A stretch of 64,000 bases of DNA from Bacteroidetes bacterium OLB12. GTDB lineage: Bacteria; Bacteroidota; Bacteroidia; Cytophagales; Cyclobacteriaceae. The notes beneath the pieces are model-generated. The model saw nothing but the letters and a program-made list of their open reading frames with translations. It ran no database searches and was not told where the DNA came from. The DNA is taken from the NCBI GenBank assembly GCA_001567185.1, contig LNFR01000110.1, positions 159,388-223,387 of the forward strand. The letters run 5' to 3'. The translations under genes and the position numbers were made by a program. Positions 56,228 to 64,000 of this stretch are shown piece by piece (positions within the stretch are counted from its first letter, which is position 1; each line of letters begins with the position of its first letter).

Positions 56228-59200
56228 ATGTTTAGTAAGTTTATTCAAAGGCCGGTATTGGCAATAGCCATATCGCTGGCCACCATATTTTTGGGTTTGT
56301 TGGCTATCAACACCCGACCGATTTCACAGTTTCCTGACATAGCACCACCGCGTGTAAATATTTTCATTGCCTATCCGGGCTCAAGTGCGCAGGTATTGGT
56401 AGAGTCAACCCTTATTCCTTTAGAGCGAGCCATAAACGGAGTGCAGGGTATGCAATATCTTATTTCAGATGCCACGAGTGCTGGTGAAGCTACCGTGCAA
56501 ATTGTTTTTGAACCCGGGGTAGATCCGAACGCAGCAGTGGTTAATGTAAAAACACGGGTAGATCAGATTATGAATAACCTGCCGCCCCTGGTGCAACGCG
56601 AGGGTATCATCATTACACCCATACAACCCAGCATGTTGATGTATGTAAACTTGTTTAGTACAGATAAAAATGCTGATGAAAAGTTTTTATTTAACTATGC
56701 GAACGTACACATCCTGCCGGAGCTGCAACGCATTAGCGGGATGGGCCGTGCCCAGATTTTGGGAAGCCGCCAGTATGCCATGCGTATTTGGTTAAAACCC
56801 GACCGCATGCGGGCTTACAATATTTCTACCGAAGAAGTAATGGAGGCAATGGAAGAGCAGAGCGTGATTGGCAGGCCCGGTCGTCTTGGTCAAAGTTCGG
56901 GAAAAACCGCACAATCGTTCGAGTATGTATTAACGTACAAAGGCCGGTTTAATAAACCAGAAGAGTATGAGCAGATCATTGTACGCGCCAATCCAAATGG
57001 TGAATCAATAAAACTTAAAGACATTGCTGAAATAGAGTTGGGAAGTGAATTCTTCGACATCTATTCGAATAAAGACGGCTTGCCGGCAGCATCCATTGTA
57101 TTGAAGCAAAACTTTGGCAGCAATGCCAGCATTGTAATTGATAAAGTAAAAGAAAGGCTGAAAGAGCTTGAGAAAGATTTTCCCCCGGGCATGAGTTATG
57201 AAATCAACTACGATGTATCCAAGTTTGTAAATGCTTCTATCGATAAAGTGTTGCACACGTTGTTCGAGGCGCTTGTTCTGGTGGCCCTGGTTGTATTTAT
57301 TTTTCTGGGCGATTGGCGCTCTACGTTAATTCCCACCATTGCAGTACCTGTATCGTTGATTGGTGCATTTGTGTTCATGCAAATGTTTGACCTTACCATA
57401 AACCTGATTACCCTTTTTGCCCTTGTATTGGCTATTGGTATTGTAGTGGATAATGCCATTGTGGTGGTAGAGGCGGTTCATGCTAAAATGCACGATGAAC
57501 ACTTATCGCCTTACTATGCCGTAAAGAAAGTATTGGGAGAAATAAGCGGAGCCATTATTGCCATTACCCTTATTATGACAGCCGTATTTGTGCCGGTAGC
57601 ATTTATGACTGGCCCGGTGGGTATCTTTTATCGCCAGTTTTCAATTACCATGGCCAGTTCCATTGTGCTTTCGGGTGTGGTAGCCTTAACACTTACACCT
57701 GTGTTATGTGCCATGATTTTAAAAAATAATCACGGTATGGAACGTAAAAAATCTATTGCCGACAGATTTATTGATTGGTTTAACGACCGCTTTCAAAGTG
57801 TTACCAACAAGTATGTGAAGTTGCTGCAGTTGATTGTTAACAGGCGGGTAGTTACCTGGGGAGTATTAATTGTTTTTGGATTAGGAATTTTTTCTGTTGG
57901 AAGAACATTGCCGGCAGGATTTATTCCCAACGAAGACCAGGGAATGATTTACGCGATTATTCAAACACCTCCCGGCAGCACACTGGAAAGAACCAATGCG
58001 GTTTCGCAACAGTTGCAACAAATTGCTGAGGAAGTAGAAGGCATTCAATCGGTGTCATCGTTGGCTGGTTATGAGATCTTAACAGAGGGTCGTGGTTCCA
58101 ATGCGGGTACCTGCATCATTAACCTGAAAGATTGGTCGGAGCGGAAACACTCAGTAACTGAAATTATAGAAGAGCTGGAAGCAAAAACAAAAGACCTGGG
58201 TGCGGTGGTTGAATACTTTGAGCCACCGGCTGTACCGGGGTATGGTTCATCAGATGGTTTCTCGCTGCGCTTGCTCGATAAGAACAGCACTATCGATTAC
58301 CATGAGTTTGATAAGATTAATACCGAGTTTATGAATGCGTTGCATCAACGAAAGGAGTTAACCGGTTTGTTCACATTTTTTGCGGCAAACTATCCGCAAT
58401 ACGAATTGATTATCGACAACGAACTCGCCATGCAGAAAGGTATTTCGATAGGCAGAGCTATGGAAAACCTGAACATTTTGATTGGCAGTACCTATGAGCA
58501 AGGTTTTACCCGCTTTAATACATTCTTTAAAGTATATACACAAGCAGGCCCTGAGTATCGGAAATTACCATCCGATGTGCTGAATATGTTTATTAAGAAT
58601 GAAGAAGGTGAAATGGTTCCGTACTCTTCATTCATTAAAATGAAAAAAACGCAGGGCCCCAACGAAATAACCCGGTTTAACCTGTACACTTCTTCATCCA
58701 TCAGGGGTATTCCGGCACCGGGCTACACAAGTGGTGATGCCATTAAAGCTATTCAGGAGGTTGCCGCACAAACGTTGCCGCAAGGATATGACATTGCGTG
58801 GGAAGGACTTTCATTTGATGAAGCACATCGTGGAAATGAAGCGGTGTATATTTTTATTGTAGTGTTAATCTTTGTTTACCTGGTGCTTGCCGGTCAGTAT
58901 GAAAGTTTTATTATTCCACTGGCCGTTATTTTATCATTACCTACTGGTGTATTGGGTTCATTTCTTCTGCTAAAGGTAATGGGGCTGGCTAATAATATTT
59001 ACGCGCAGATTGGCTTGATCATGCTGGTGGGCTTGTTGGGAAAAAATGCCGTGTTGATTGTAGAGTTTGCGGTGCAACACCATCAGGGCGGAGCCAGCAT
59101 TTTAGAATCGGCAATTGAGGGAGCCCGCGTTCGCTTTCGCCCCATCCTGATGACGTCCTTTGCATTTATTGCCGGACTTATACCACTGGTAATTGCCACC

Positions 59201-59410
59201 GGACCTGGCGCAGTAGGTAATCATACTATTGGCGCTTCGGCATTAGGAGGGATGCTGTTAGGTACCATCTTCGGGGTAATTATTGTACCGGGCCTTTACT
59301 ACATATTCGGTAGCCTGGCGGAGGGTCGCAAACTCATACGAGGTGAAGACGAACGACCATTAAGCGAAGAGCCGCGGCCAATTGCAGTACCTGGCCAATC
59401 ACTAGATTAA
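56228..59410 (+). CDS. RND efflux pump permease (HAE1/AcrB family)
   Basis: A 1060-residue, 12-helix proton-driven pump with two repeats, each with a large periplasmic porter domain. Recognisable segments: RPVLAIAISLATIFLGLLAI, FEPGVDPNAAVVNVKTRVDQ, AFMTGPVGIFYRQFSITMAS, and in the second half LIMLVGLLGKNAVLIVEFAV with the key Lys. In helix 4 the usual two Asp residues are Asp408-Asn409 here (GIVVDNAIVVVEAVHAK), so the second is changed. It is 13 bp after the adaptor gene and 26 bp before the outer-membrane channel gene. The substrate range cannot be read from sequence. Confidence 0.95.
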   Translation: MFSKFIQRPVLAIAISLATIFLGLLAINTRPISQFPDIAPPRVNIFIAYPGSSAQVLVESTLIPLERAINGVQGMQYLISDATSAGEATVQIVFEPGVDPNAAVVNVKTRVDQIMNNLPPLVQREGIIITPIQPSMLMYVNLFSTDKNADEKFLFNYANVHILPELQRISGMGRAQILGSRQYAMRIWLKPDRMRAYNISTEEVMEAMEEQSVIGRPGRLGQSSGKTAQSFEYVLTYKGRFNKPEEYEQIIVRANPNGESIKLKDIAEIELGSEFFDIYSNKDGLPAASIVLKQNFGSNASIVIDKVKERLKELEKDFPPGMSYEINYDVSKFVNASIDKVLHTLFEALVLVALVVFIFLGDWRSTLIPTIAVPVSLIGAFVFMQMFDLTINLITLFALVLAIGIVVDNAIVVVEAVHAKMHDEHLSPYYAVKKVLGEISGAIIAITLIMTAVFVPVAFMTGPVGIFYRQFSITMASSIVLSGVVALTLTPVLCAMILKNNHGMERKKSIADRFIDWFNDRFQSVTNKYVKLLQLIVNRRVVTWGVLIVFGLGIFSVGRTLPAGFIPNEDQGMIYAIIQTPPGSTLERTNAVSQQLQQIAEEVEGIQSVSSLAGYEILTEGRGSNAGTCIINLKDWSERKHSVTEIIEELEAKTKDLGAVVEYFEPPAVPGYGSSDGFSLRLLDKNSTIDYHEFDKINTEFMNALHQRKELTGLFTFFAANYPQYELIIDNELAMQKGISIGRAMENLNILIGSTYEQGFTRFNTFFKVYTQAGPEYRKLPSDVLNMFIKNEEGEMVPYSSFIKMKKTQGPNEITRFNLYTSSSIRGIPAPGYTSGDAIKAIQEVAAQTLPQGYDIAWEGLSFDEAHRGNEAVYIFIVVLIFVYLVLAGQYESFIIPLAVILSLPTGVLGSFLLLKVMGLANNIYAQIGLIMLVGLLGKNAVLIVEFAVQHHQGGASILESAIEGARVRFRPILMTSFAFIAGLIPLVIATGPGAVGNHTIGASALGGMLLGTIFGVIIVPGLYYIFGSLAEGRKLIRGEDERPLSEEPRPIAVPGQSLD

Positions 59411-59436
59411 TTCTCATACCTAATTCAGATACACGT

Positions 59437-60861
59437 ATGATTGTAAAATTCAAATACCTGGTTGTGATTGCAATTGGGTTAACTCTATCCGGTTGCAAGA
59501 TTCAACAACCGGTCAACCAAAACCCCCGGCAGGTAATACCGCCTGCTTTCAATAACCTGAGCGATACCACCACCATTGCCACTATGAACTGGCGGCAATA
59601 CTTTGACGATGATAACCTGATTGCGTTGATTGATACAGCACTCTTGCGAAATCAGGAGTTGAATATGATGATGAAGGAAATCGAAATCAGCAGGAATGAA
59701 GTTCGGGCCAGAAAAGGAGAGTATCTTCCTTTTGTAGGGTTGCAGGTAGGTGCAGGTTTTGATAAGGCAGCTGAATATACACGCACCGGAGCTGTGGATA
59801 AATCGCTTGAAATAAAACCGGGCACTCCTTTTCCAGATCCTTTTTCAGATTATGGAATTGGCTTGCGGGCATCGTGGGAGGTTGACATCTGGAAAAAACT
59901 TCGGAATGGAAAAAAGGCTGCCGTAGCACGCTACCTGGCATCTGTAGAAGGTAAAAATTTTATGATTACCAACCTGGTTGCCGAGCTGGCCAATTCCTAT
60001 TATGAACTGCTGGCATACGACAACCTGTTGAGCATTATTCAACAAAACGTGGCCATACAGGAAGATGCCTTGCAGGTTGTTAAACATCTGAAGGATGCCG
60101 CCAAGGTTTCGCAATTGGCAATAAACCGGTTTGAGGCGCAATTACTCAACACAAAAAATTTGCAATACGAAATTAAACAGCGCATTGTCGAAACCGAAAA
60201 CCGGATTCATTTTTTAACAGGAACATTTCCGGCTAAAATTTCGCGAAGTACTGTTTCGTTTACCGATGGATCTTTAAACCCGGTTTCCGTTGGAGTTCCT
60301 TCGCAACTACTGGCTAACAGGCCGGATATACACCAGGCCGAGTTAGAGCTGGAAGCAACCCACCTGGAGGTAAAGGCAGCGCGTGCAAATTTTTATCCTT
60401 CTTTGCGTGTGGATGCAGGTACTGGTTTTCAGGCGTTTAATCCGGCCTACCTGATTAAGCCACAATCGTTATTGTATAACCTGGCGGGCGAGGTAGTGGC
60501 ACCGCTTGTAAACCGCAATGCCATTAAAGCGGCCTATGCCAATGCCAATGCACGGCAGGTTCAACAACTGTACAACTATCAGCAAGTGGTTCTGCGTGCG
60601 TTTACTGAGGTAATTAATCAACTTTCTAAAGTTGAAAATTATGAGCAAAGCTTCAACACAAAATCAAGGGAAGTAGAAATTCTTACCCAATCCATTGGAA
60701 TTTCAACTAACCTGTTTCGTTCGGCCCGTGCCGATTATCTGGAAGTTTTGTTAACCCAACGCGAAGCGCTGGAATCTAAAATGGAACTGATCGAAATCAG
60801 AAAGGAACAGTTAAGCGCAAAGGTTGGTATTTATAAAGCCCTGGGTGGCGGGTGGAGATAA
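59437..60861 (+). CDS. Outer-membrane efflux lipoprotein (TolC/NodT family)
   Basis: A 474-residue lipoprotein (lipobox LTLSGCKI) with two OEP repeats forming the trimeric channel. Typical segments are ALLRNQELNMMMKEIEISRN, LRASWEVDIWKKLRNGKKAA, NRPDIHQAELELEATHLEVK and SQATAR-type ESKMELIEIRKEQLSAKVGI. It completes the tripartite RND system with the two genes upstream; all three lie in one operon. Confidence 0.94.
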   Translation: MIVKFKYLVVIAIGLTLSGCKIQQPVNQNPRQVIPPAFNNLSDTTTIATMNWRQYFDDDNLIALIDTALLRNQELNMMMKEIEISRNEVRARKGEYLPFVGLQVGAGFDKAAEYTRTGAVDKSLEIKPGTPFPDPFSDYGIGLRASWEVDIWKKLRNGKKAAVARYLASVEGKNFMITNLVAELANSYYELLAYDNLLSIIQQNVAIQEDALQVVKHLKDAAKVSQLAINRFEAQLLNTKNLQYEIKQRIVETENRIHFLTGTFPAKISRSTVSFTDGSLNPVSVGVPSQLLANRPDIHQAELELEATHLEVKAARANFYPSLRVDAGTGFQAFNPAYLIKPQSLLYNLAGEVVAPLVNRNAIKAAYANANARQVQQLYNYQQVVLRAFTEVINQLSKVENYEQSFNTKSREVEILTQSIGISTNLFRSARADYLEVLLTQREALESKMELIEIRKEQLSAKVGIYKALGGGWR

Positions 60862-60878
60862 ATTAAGGTTGCAGGCTG

Positions 60879-60900
60879 CCGGTAGCAACAAGGCTACCGG
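60879..60900. terminator. Hairpin at the convergence of the efflux operon and the aminotransferase gene
   Basis: Perfect 8-bp arms CCGGTAGC / GCTACCGG with a 6-base loop. It overlaps the stop codon of the minus-strand aminotransferase gene. There is no T run, so termination is uncertain. Confidence 0.45.
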
Positions 60901-61946
60901 GCGGCCGGCAATTTCTTCAAAAGGGTCATCAATTTTTTTATTTCGCCCGGCTTGATGGCCGGAAAGTTGGCAATACGAAACGTGGTATCGTTAAGTTCTC
61001 CATACCCTTCGCCAACCAGCAATCCGGCTTTGCGTGCACGTGTTTTTACCTGTTTAATTTGCCGTGGGTTGGCTGTTACCACCACTACCGTTTGCGATCG
61101 TACCTGTTTATTTTTTATGAAAGGTTGAAGAATTTTTGTTTGATCTAACAGCCCATACCACGCGGCAGCTTGCTGGTGCACCCGTTTGGAAACAACCCGA
61201 ATCAACTCCAAATCCTGCAGCACCCGATACAATAAATAAATACCCAGCACATTGGGTGTATGCGTTGTTTGAAATTTTTCCATGAACTGAATTTGAGAAC
61301 GAAGACTGTTGTAGTGCTGTCTTTCATTTAGTTCCTGCACACGGGCGCGGGCGCGGGGTGAGCATACCATCACGGAAAGCCCGGCTGGCAATCCAAAACA
61401 TTTTTGAACGGATGCAAACCATACATCGCCTAACGAAAAGTCTAATGCCACCCCTGCCATGGATGAAGTGGCATCAATAGCCAGTAAAGCTTTTGGGTTC
61501 TGTTGCCGAAGTTGTTTTAGCAGTTGCATACTTACCTGGGTGCCGTTGCTGGTTTCATTGTGAGTGATGCAAAGCACATCGCCTGGGTAGGCAGCCACCG
61601 GCAATTCGGTTTCGTGATGGAATGGAACTGCGGTGGCAGGCTTCAGCGCCTGGGTATAGGTCAACCATTTTTTTCCAAAGGCACCATTATATAGATGGGT
61701 ACTGCTTTCAGCCACCAGCGATTGAGCAAGTACTTCCCAACACTCGGTAGCAGAAGACAAAAACAAAATGGTATAAGATTTTGGAATGCGTAGTTTCTTC
61801 TTTAACTCCGCAATGGTTTGTTTCACCAAAGCCATGCAAGCCGCACTGCGGTGGTTCATGCTTAACACGCCTGCCTGGTGTGCCTCCTGTACATACCGGG
61901 GTATGCGGCTATAAACTTCAGAAGGGCCGGGGTAAAAGGATGTCAT
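60894..61946 (-). CDS. Class V aminotransferase (SerC / alanine-glyoxylate type)
   Basis: A 350-residue PLP enzyme. The opening FYPGPSEVYSRIPRYVQEAH is that of phosphoserine or alanine-glyoxylate aminotransferases. The PLP lysine is in SVQKCFGLPAG, preceded by LLAIDATSSMAG, and the phosphate/cofactor region includes THNETSNGTQ. Either a phosphoserine aminotransferase (serine synthesis) or a related enzyme is possible; no serA is adjacent to decide. Confidence 0.85.
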   Translation of the reverse strand: MTSFYPGPSEVYSRIPRYVQEAHQAGVLSMNHRSAACMALVKQTIAELKKKLRIPKSYTILFLSSATECWEVLAQSLVAESSTHLYNGAFGKKWLTYTQALKPATAVPFHHETELPVAAYPGDVLCITHNETSNGTQVSMQLLKQLRQQNPKALLAIDATSSMAGVALDFSLGDVWFASVQKCFGLPAGLSVMVCSPRARARVQELNERQHYNSLRSQIQFMEKFQTTHTPNVLGIYLLYRVLQDLELIRVVSKRVHQQAAAWYGLLDQTKILQPFIKNKQVRSQTVVVVTANPRQIKQVKTRARKAGLLVGEGYGELNDTTFRIANFPAIKPGEIKKLMTLLKKLPAAR

Positions 61947-62091
61947 GCGGTAAAGGTACTAAACACCCAACCCCAGCAAATGGATTGGGTTTAATTTTTC
62001 CCTGTACGTGATCATGTGAAGTCATTTTTTCGTAATTCATGGTTACTTCCATTACTACTTTTACGATCTTACCACCTTAAAAGAAAACACG

Positions 62092-62493
62092 ATGACTAAA
62101 TCTTCACGCAGAAAATTTTTGGCAGGCGCCTCTTTGCTATCTTTAGCACCCGCATTAAATGCCTTTCCAATGGATCAAGAAAAAAATGTTCTGGTTCACC
62201 ATGTGTTTTTCTGGTTGAAGAACCCCAACTCAAAAGAAGATTTAGCCAAGCTGATAGCCGGAGTGAAAGCACTTTCCAGGATTGAAACCATTCAATACAT
62301 ACAGGTGGGTGTGCCGGCCAATACCGAAAAACGGGATGTGGTAGATACTAGTTATTCGGTTTCTGAGCTTATGTTCTTTAAGGACCTTGCCGGCCAGAAA
62401 ACATACCAGGATCACCCGCTGCACGTAAAGTTTATTGAAGAGTGTTCGCATCTCTGGGAAAGGGTGGTGGTGTACGATACGATCGGGGTGTAA
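62092..62493 (+). CDS. Dabb-domain protein with Tat signal
   Basis: A 133-residue protein with a twin-arginine signal (SSRRKFLAGASLLSLAPALN) and a stress-responsive A/B barrel (Dabb) domain: LVHHVFFWLKNPNSKEDLAK, RIETIQYIQVGVPANTEKRD, VSELMFFKDLAGQKTYQDHP and LHVKFIEECSHLWERVVVYD. Dabb proteins are small dimeric alpha/beta barrels. Export folded through the Tat pathway suggests a periplasmic role, perhaps with a bound ligand. The substrate is unknown. Confidence 0.88.
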   Translation: MTKSSRRKFLAGASLLSLAPALNAFPMDQEKNVLVHHVFFWLKNPNSKEDLAKLIAGVKALSRIETIQYIQVGVPANTEKRDVVDTSYSVSELMFFKDLAGQKTYQDHPLHVKFIEECSHLWERVVVYDTIGV

Positions 62494-62507
62494 TTAGAAA
62501 CACGGTA

Positions 62508-62654
62508 TTAAGCACATCGGGCGTTGGTTTGCTTTTGCCTGGCTTTGGCTTGCTCCAGTTGCCAGAGATACCAATTTGTTAATGCTACCTGAAAATTACT
62601 GAGGTATGAACTGGCCGGTTGCGGTTCAGTTTTTTGGCGTGAATGCGTTACCAT
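62508..62654 (-). CDS. Possible small protein, 48 residues
   Basis: An open frame from an ATG (complement of 62652-62654) encodes MVTHSRQKTEPQPASSYLSN, then FQVALTNWYLWQLEQAKARQ and a short basic end. The composition (Trp, Gln, Ala-rich, amphipathic) is protein-like, and the gap between the Dabb gene and the ABC gene is otherwise empty. There is no homology call; it may be spurious. Confidence 0.3.
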   Translation of the reverse strand: MVTHSRQKTEPQPASSYLSNFQVALTNWYLWQLEQAKARQKQTNARCA

Positions 62655-62710
62655 AGTTGTGGGTTTTTTTAATAACGACACCTTTTTGGGGTTATACCCC
62701 TATTCCAGAT

Positions 62711-63388
62711 CTAATGGCTGATGATTTTTCCATCACTCATTTCTACTACCCGGTCGGTTCTTCGTGCAAATTCTTCATCGTGCGTTACTGCAATAATCGT
62801 TTGTTTGTGTACGGTTGTCAGTTCGCGGAAGATATCAAAGACAATGTTTGAGTTGTGCGAATCCAGATTCCCGGTAGGTTCATCACCCATCAGAATATCG
62901 GGGTTGTTAATTAATGCACGGGCAATAGCCACCCGCTGTTGCTGCCCGCCCGAAAGTTTATTTGTTTTTTTTAGGGCATGTTCGGCCATTCCCAGCAACT
63001 TCAGTTTTTCAATAGCGCGCTGTTCAATTTCGGCAGCACTGCACTCACCCAATTTTAAAGCCGGTATCATTACATTTTGCAGAACGCTAAACTCAGGTAA
63101 CAAATAGTGAAACTGAAATACAAACCCGATGTGCCGGTTTCTGAATTTGGCCAATTCGTTTTGAGATTTGCCGGTTAGTGATGCTCCTGCAATCTGTAAG
63201 GTGCCTTCATAATCTGTATCCATTGTAGAGAGTACATACATTAAGGTTGATTTTCCGCACCCCGATTTTCCAACCAACGAAAGAAACTGGCCACGCGCTA
63301 CCTGCAGATTGATATTCTTCAATACCTGAAACTTTTCAGGATCATAAAAATATTTAGTAATGCCTTGTGCATGTAATACAATACTCAT
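62711..63388 (-). CDS. ABC transporter ATP-binding protein (LolD-like)
   Basis: A 225-residue ATPase of the MacB/LolD group: Walker A GKSGCGKSTLMYVLS, signature LSGGQQQRVAIARAL, Walker B DILMGDEPTGNLDS, and the H-loop VTHDEEFA. Its start overlaps the permease gene by 4 bp. With the FtsX/LolC-like permease it probably forms a LolCDE-type complex that releases lipoproteins from the inner membrane, or a related exporter. Confidence 0.92.
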   Translation of the reverse strand: MSIVLHAQGITKYFYDPEKFQVLKNINLQVARGQFLSLVGKSGCGKSTLMYVLSTMDTDYEGTLQIAGASLTGKSQNELAKFRNRHIGFVFQFHYLLPEFSVLQNVMIPALKLGECSAAEIEQRAIEKLKLLGMAEHALKKTNKLSGGQQQRVAIARALINNPDILMGDEPTGNLDSHNSNIVFDIFRELTTVHKQTIIAVTHDEEFARRTDRVVEMSDGKIISH

Positions 63389-64000
63389 TGGCCCCGTAAA
63401 ATTTCTATTGGATCTACTTTAGCAGCTTTGCGCGATGGCATATAACCCGCAATGGCGGTAGTACAAATACCAAACACAATACCTGTTAAATAATAAGTTG
63501 GTTTAAAGTTTACCGGAAAATGATCCAGGTTGATTAAATCGCCACCGTCAAAAGGAGCCTGCGCAATTAAAACGGAAAGCGTAAATCCGACCAATAACCC
63601 TAACAACCCGCCCAACAATCCGATTACCAGCGATTGAATCATGAAGATGTTGCGCACATCCATACCTGCAAAACCCATTGCTTTTAAAATGGCAATGTCT
63701 TTCATCTTATTGTAGATGGTCATGTTCAGAATATTGTAGATGCCAAATCCGGCCACAACCAGCAAGGTAAAGCTTACGGCATAGGTGATGATGTTACGCA
63801 CAGTCACCCCGGTAAGAAATGTGGCATTGGCAGTTTCCCAATCTTCGGCTTTGTAACCAAAGTTTGATTGTAACTCCGTAGCTATGGTTTTTGCCAGGTG
63901 GCGGTTTTTTAATTTTATATTAATATCGGTGATGAAGGATTTATCTTGTTGCAGAATAGTTTGCACCATACTCATGTTGGCATAACTCCGGATATTATCC
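63385..64000 (-). CDS. FtsX/LolC-like ABC permease, 5' end outside window
   Basis: The last 205 or so residues of a permease. The frame is open to the window edge (DNIRSYANMSMVQTI). Four C-terminal helices are visible with TIYNKMKDIAILKAMGFAGM, QSLVIGLLGGLLGLLVGFTL and the closing YMPSRKAAKVDPIEILRG, a hallmark of LolC/LolE. Overlap of 4 bp with the ATPase gene shows one operon. The complete gene would be about 400 residues. Confidence 0.9.
   Translation of the reverse strand, partial: DNIRSYANMSMVQTILQQDKSFITDINIKLKNRHLAKTIATELQSNFGYKAEDWETANATFLTGVTVRNIITYAVSFTLLVVAGFGIYNILNMTIYNKMKDIAILKAMGFAGMDVRNIFMIQSLVIGLLGGLLGLLVGFTLSVLIAQAPFDGGDLINLDHFPVNFKPTYYLTGIVFGICTTAIAGYMPSRKAAKVDPIEILRGQ

Noticed and set aside
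62686-62702. Terminator for the LolD-like gene (GGGGTTATACCCC)
   Set aside because: The stem is very short and there is no T run on the minus strand.

Overview
The window looks like a chromosome segment from a member of the Bacteroidota, probably order Cytophagales. Evidence: a PorP/SprF-type protein and a secreted protein with a gliding-motility (type IX secretion, T9SS) C-terminal domain; genes without Shine-Dalgarno sequences; several promoters of the Bacteroidota form TTTG-N19-TAnnTTTG; an Lnb/DUF4105 protein; and atpD-atpC standing apart from the other ATP synthase genes. Most of the window is core chromosome. I found no rRNA, tRNA, CRISPR array, transposase, integrase or phage gene.

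Layout. 0-5 kb: sucA (5' end outside the window), sucB and lpd, the 2-oxoglutarate dehydrogenase complex. 5-7 kb: an AT-rich pair (secreted protein plus membrane-anchored LuxR-type regulator) bracketed by a family of covarying palindromes. 7-12 kb: an Lnb-like protein, a radical SAM/SPASM protein, a small FeoB-associated-type Cys protein and a MacB/FtsX-like permease. 12-20.6 kb, minus strand: inositol monophosphatase, an Lnt-like membrane protein, rsmI, a pterin dehydratase, a DUF493 protein, then the envelope cluster ppiD, small membrane protein, lptC, TPR protein and outer-membrane barrel. 21-32 kb: amino acid dehydrogenase, nhaD, EamA exporter, aspartate kinase, dnaK, prfC, a serine hydrolase and an RluA pseudouridine synthase. 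32-36 kb: small envelope proteins and atpC-atpD. 36-45.6 kb: histidine kinase, an ABC exporter pair, a LiaF-like protein, dnaJ, grpE, obg, adk, hpt and a DUF1684 protein. 45.6-53.3 kb: a damaged Crp/Fnr regulator, yiaA behind an FNR-like operator, then an ECF sigma / TonB-like / T9SS-substrate / PorP-OmpA operon, followed by a block of gene fragments. 53.3-64 kb: MarC, a complete RND tripartite efflux operon, a class V aminotransferase, a Tat-type Dabb protein and the start of a LolCDE-like ABC operon running off the window.

Data quality matters here. At least a dozen otherwise well-conserved genes (lpd, Lnb, MacB-like permease, inositol monophosphatase, aspartate kinase, ABC ATPase, hpt, DUF1684, T9SS substrate and others) are broken by one-base insertions or deletions, many in A/T runs of 5-10. 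This looks like residual consensus error from a long-read assembly, not gene decay. I give those genes as single CDS entries with the break described. The Crp/Fnr gene and the fragments at 52.2-53.3 kb carry larger losses and may be truly degraded.

The most interesting points are: (i) the palindrome family with C:G to T:A covariation, two copies of which share a 32-bp identical core on either side of the LuxR module; (ii) the FNR-like site placed near -43 of the yiaA promoter, next to a broken Crp/Fnr gene; (iii) the apparent fusion of an ECF sigma factor to a TonB-type membrane protein across an A7 run that, one base shorter, would give a classic ATGA gene overlap; (iv) an Lnt-type membrane domain with no nitrilase domain, about 5 kb from an Lnb-like gene; and (v) an RND pump with Asn in place of the second proton-relay Asp.
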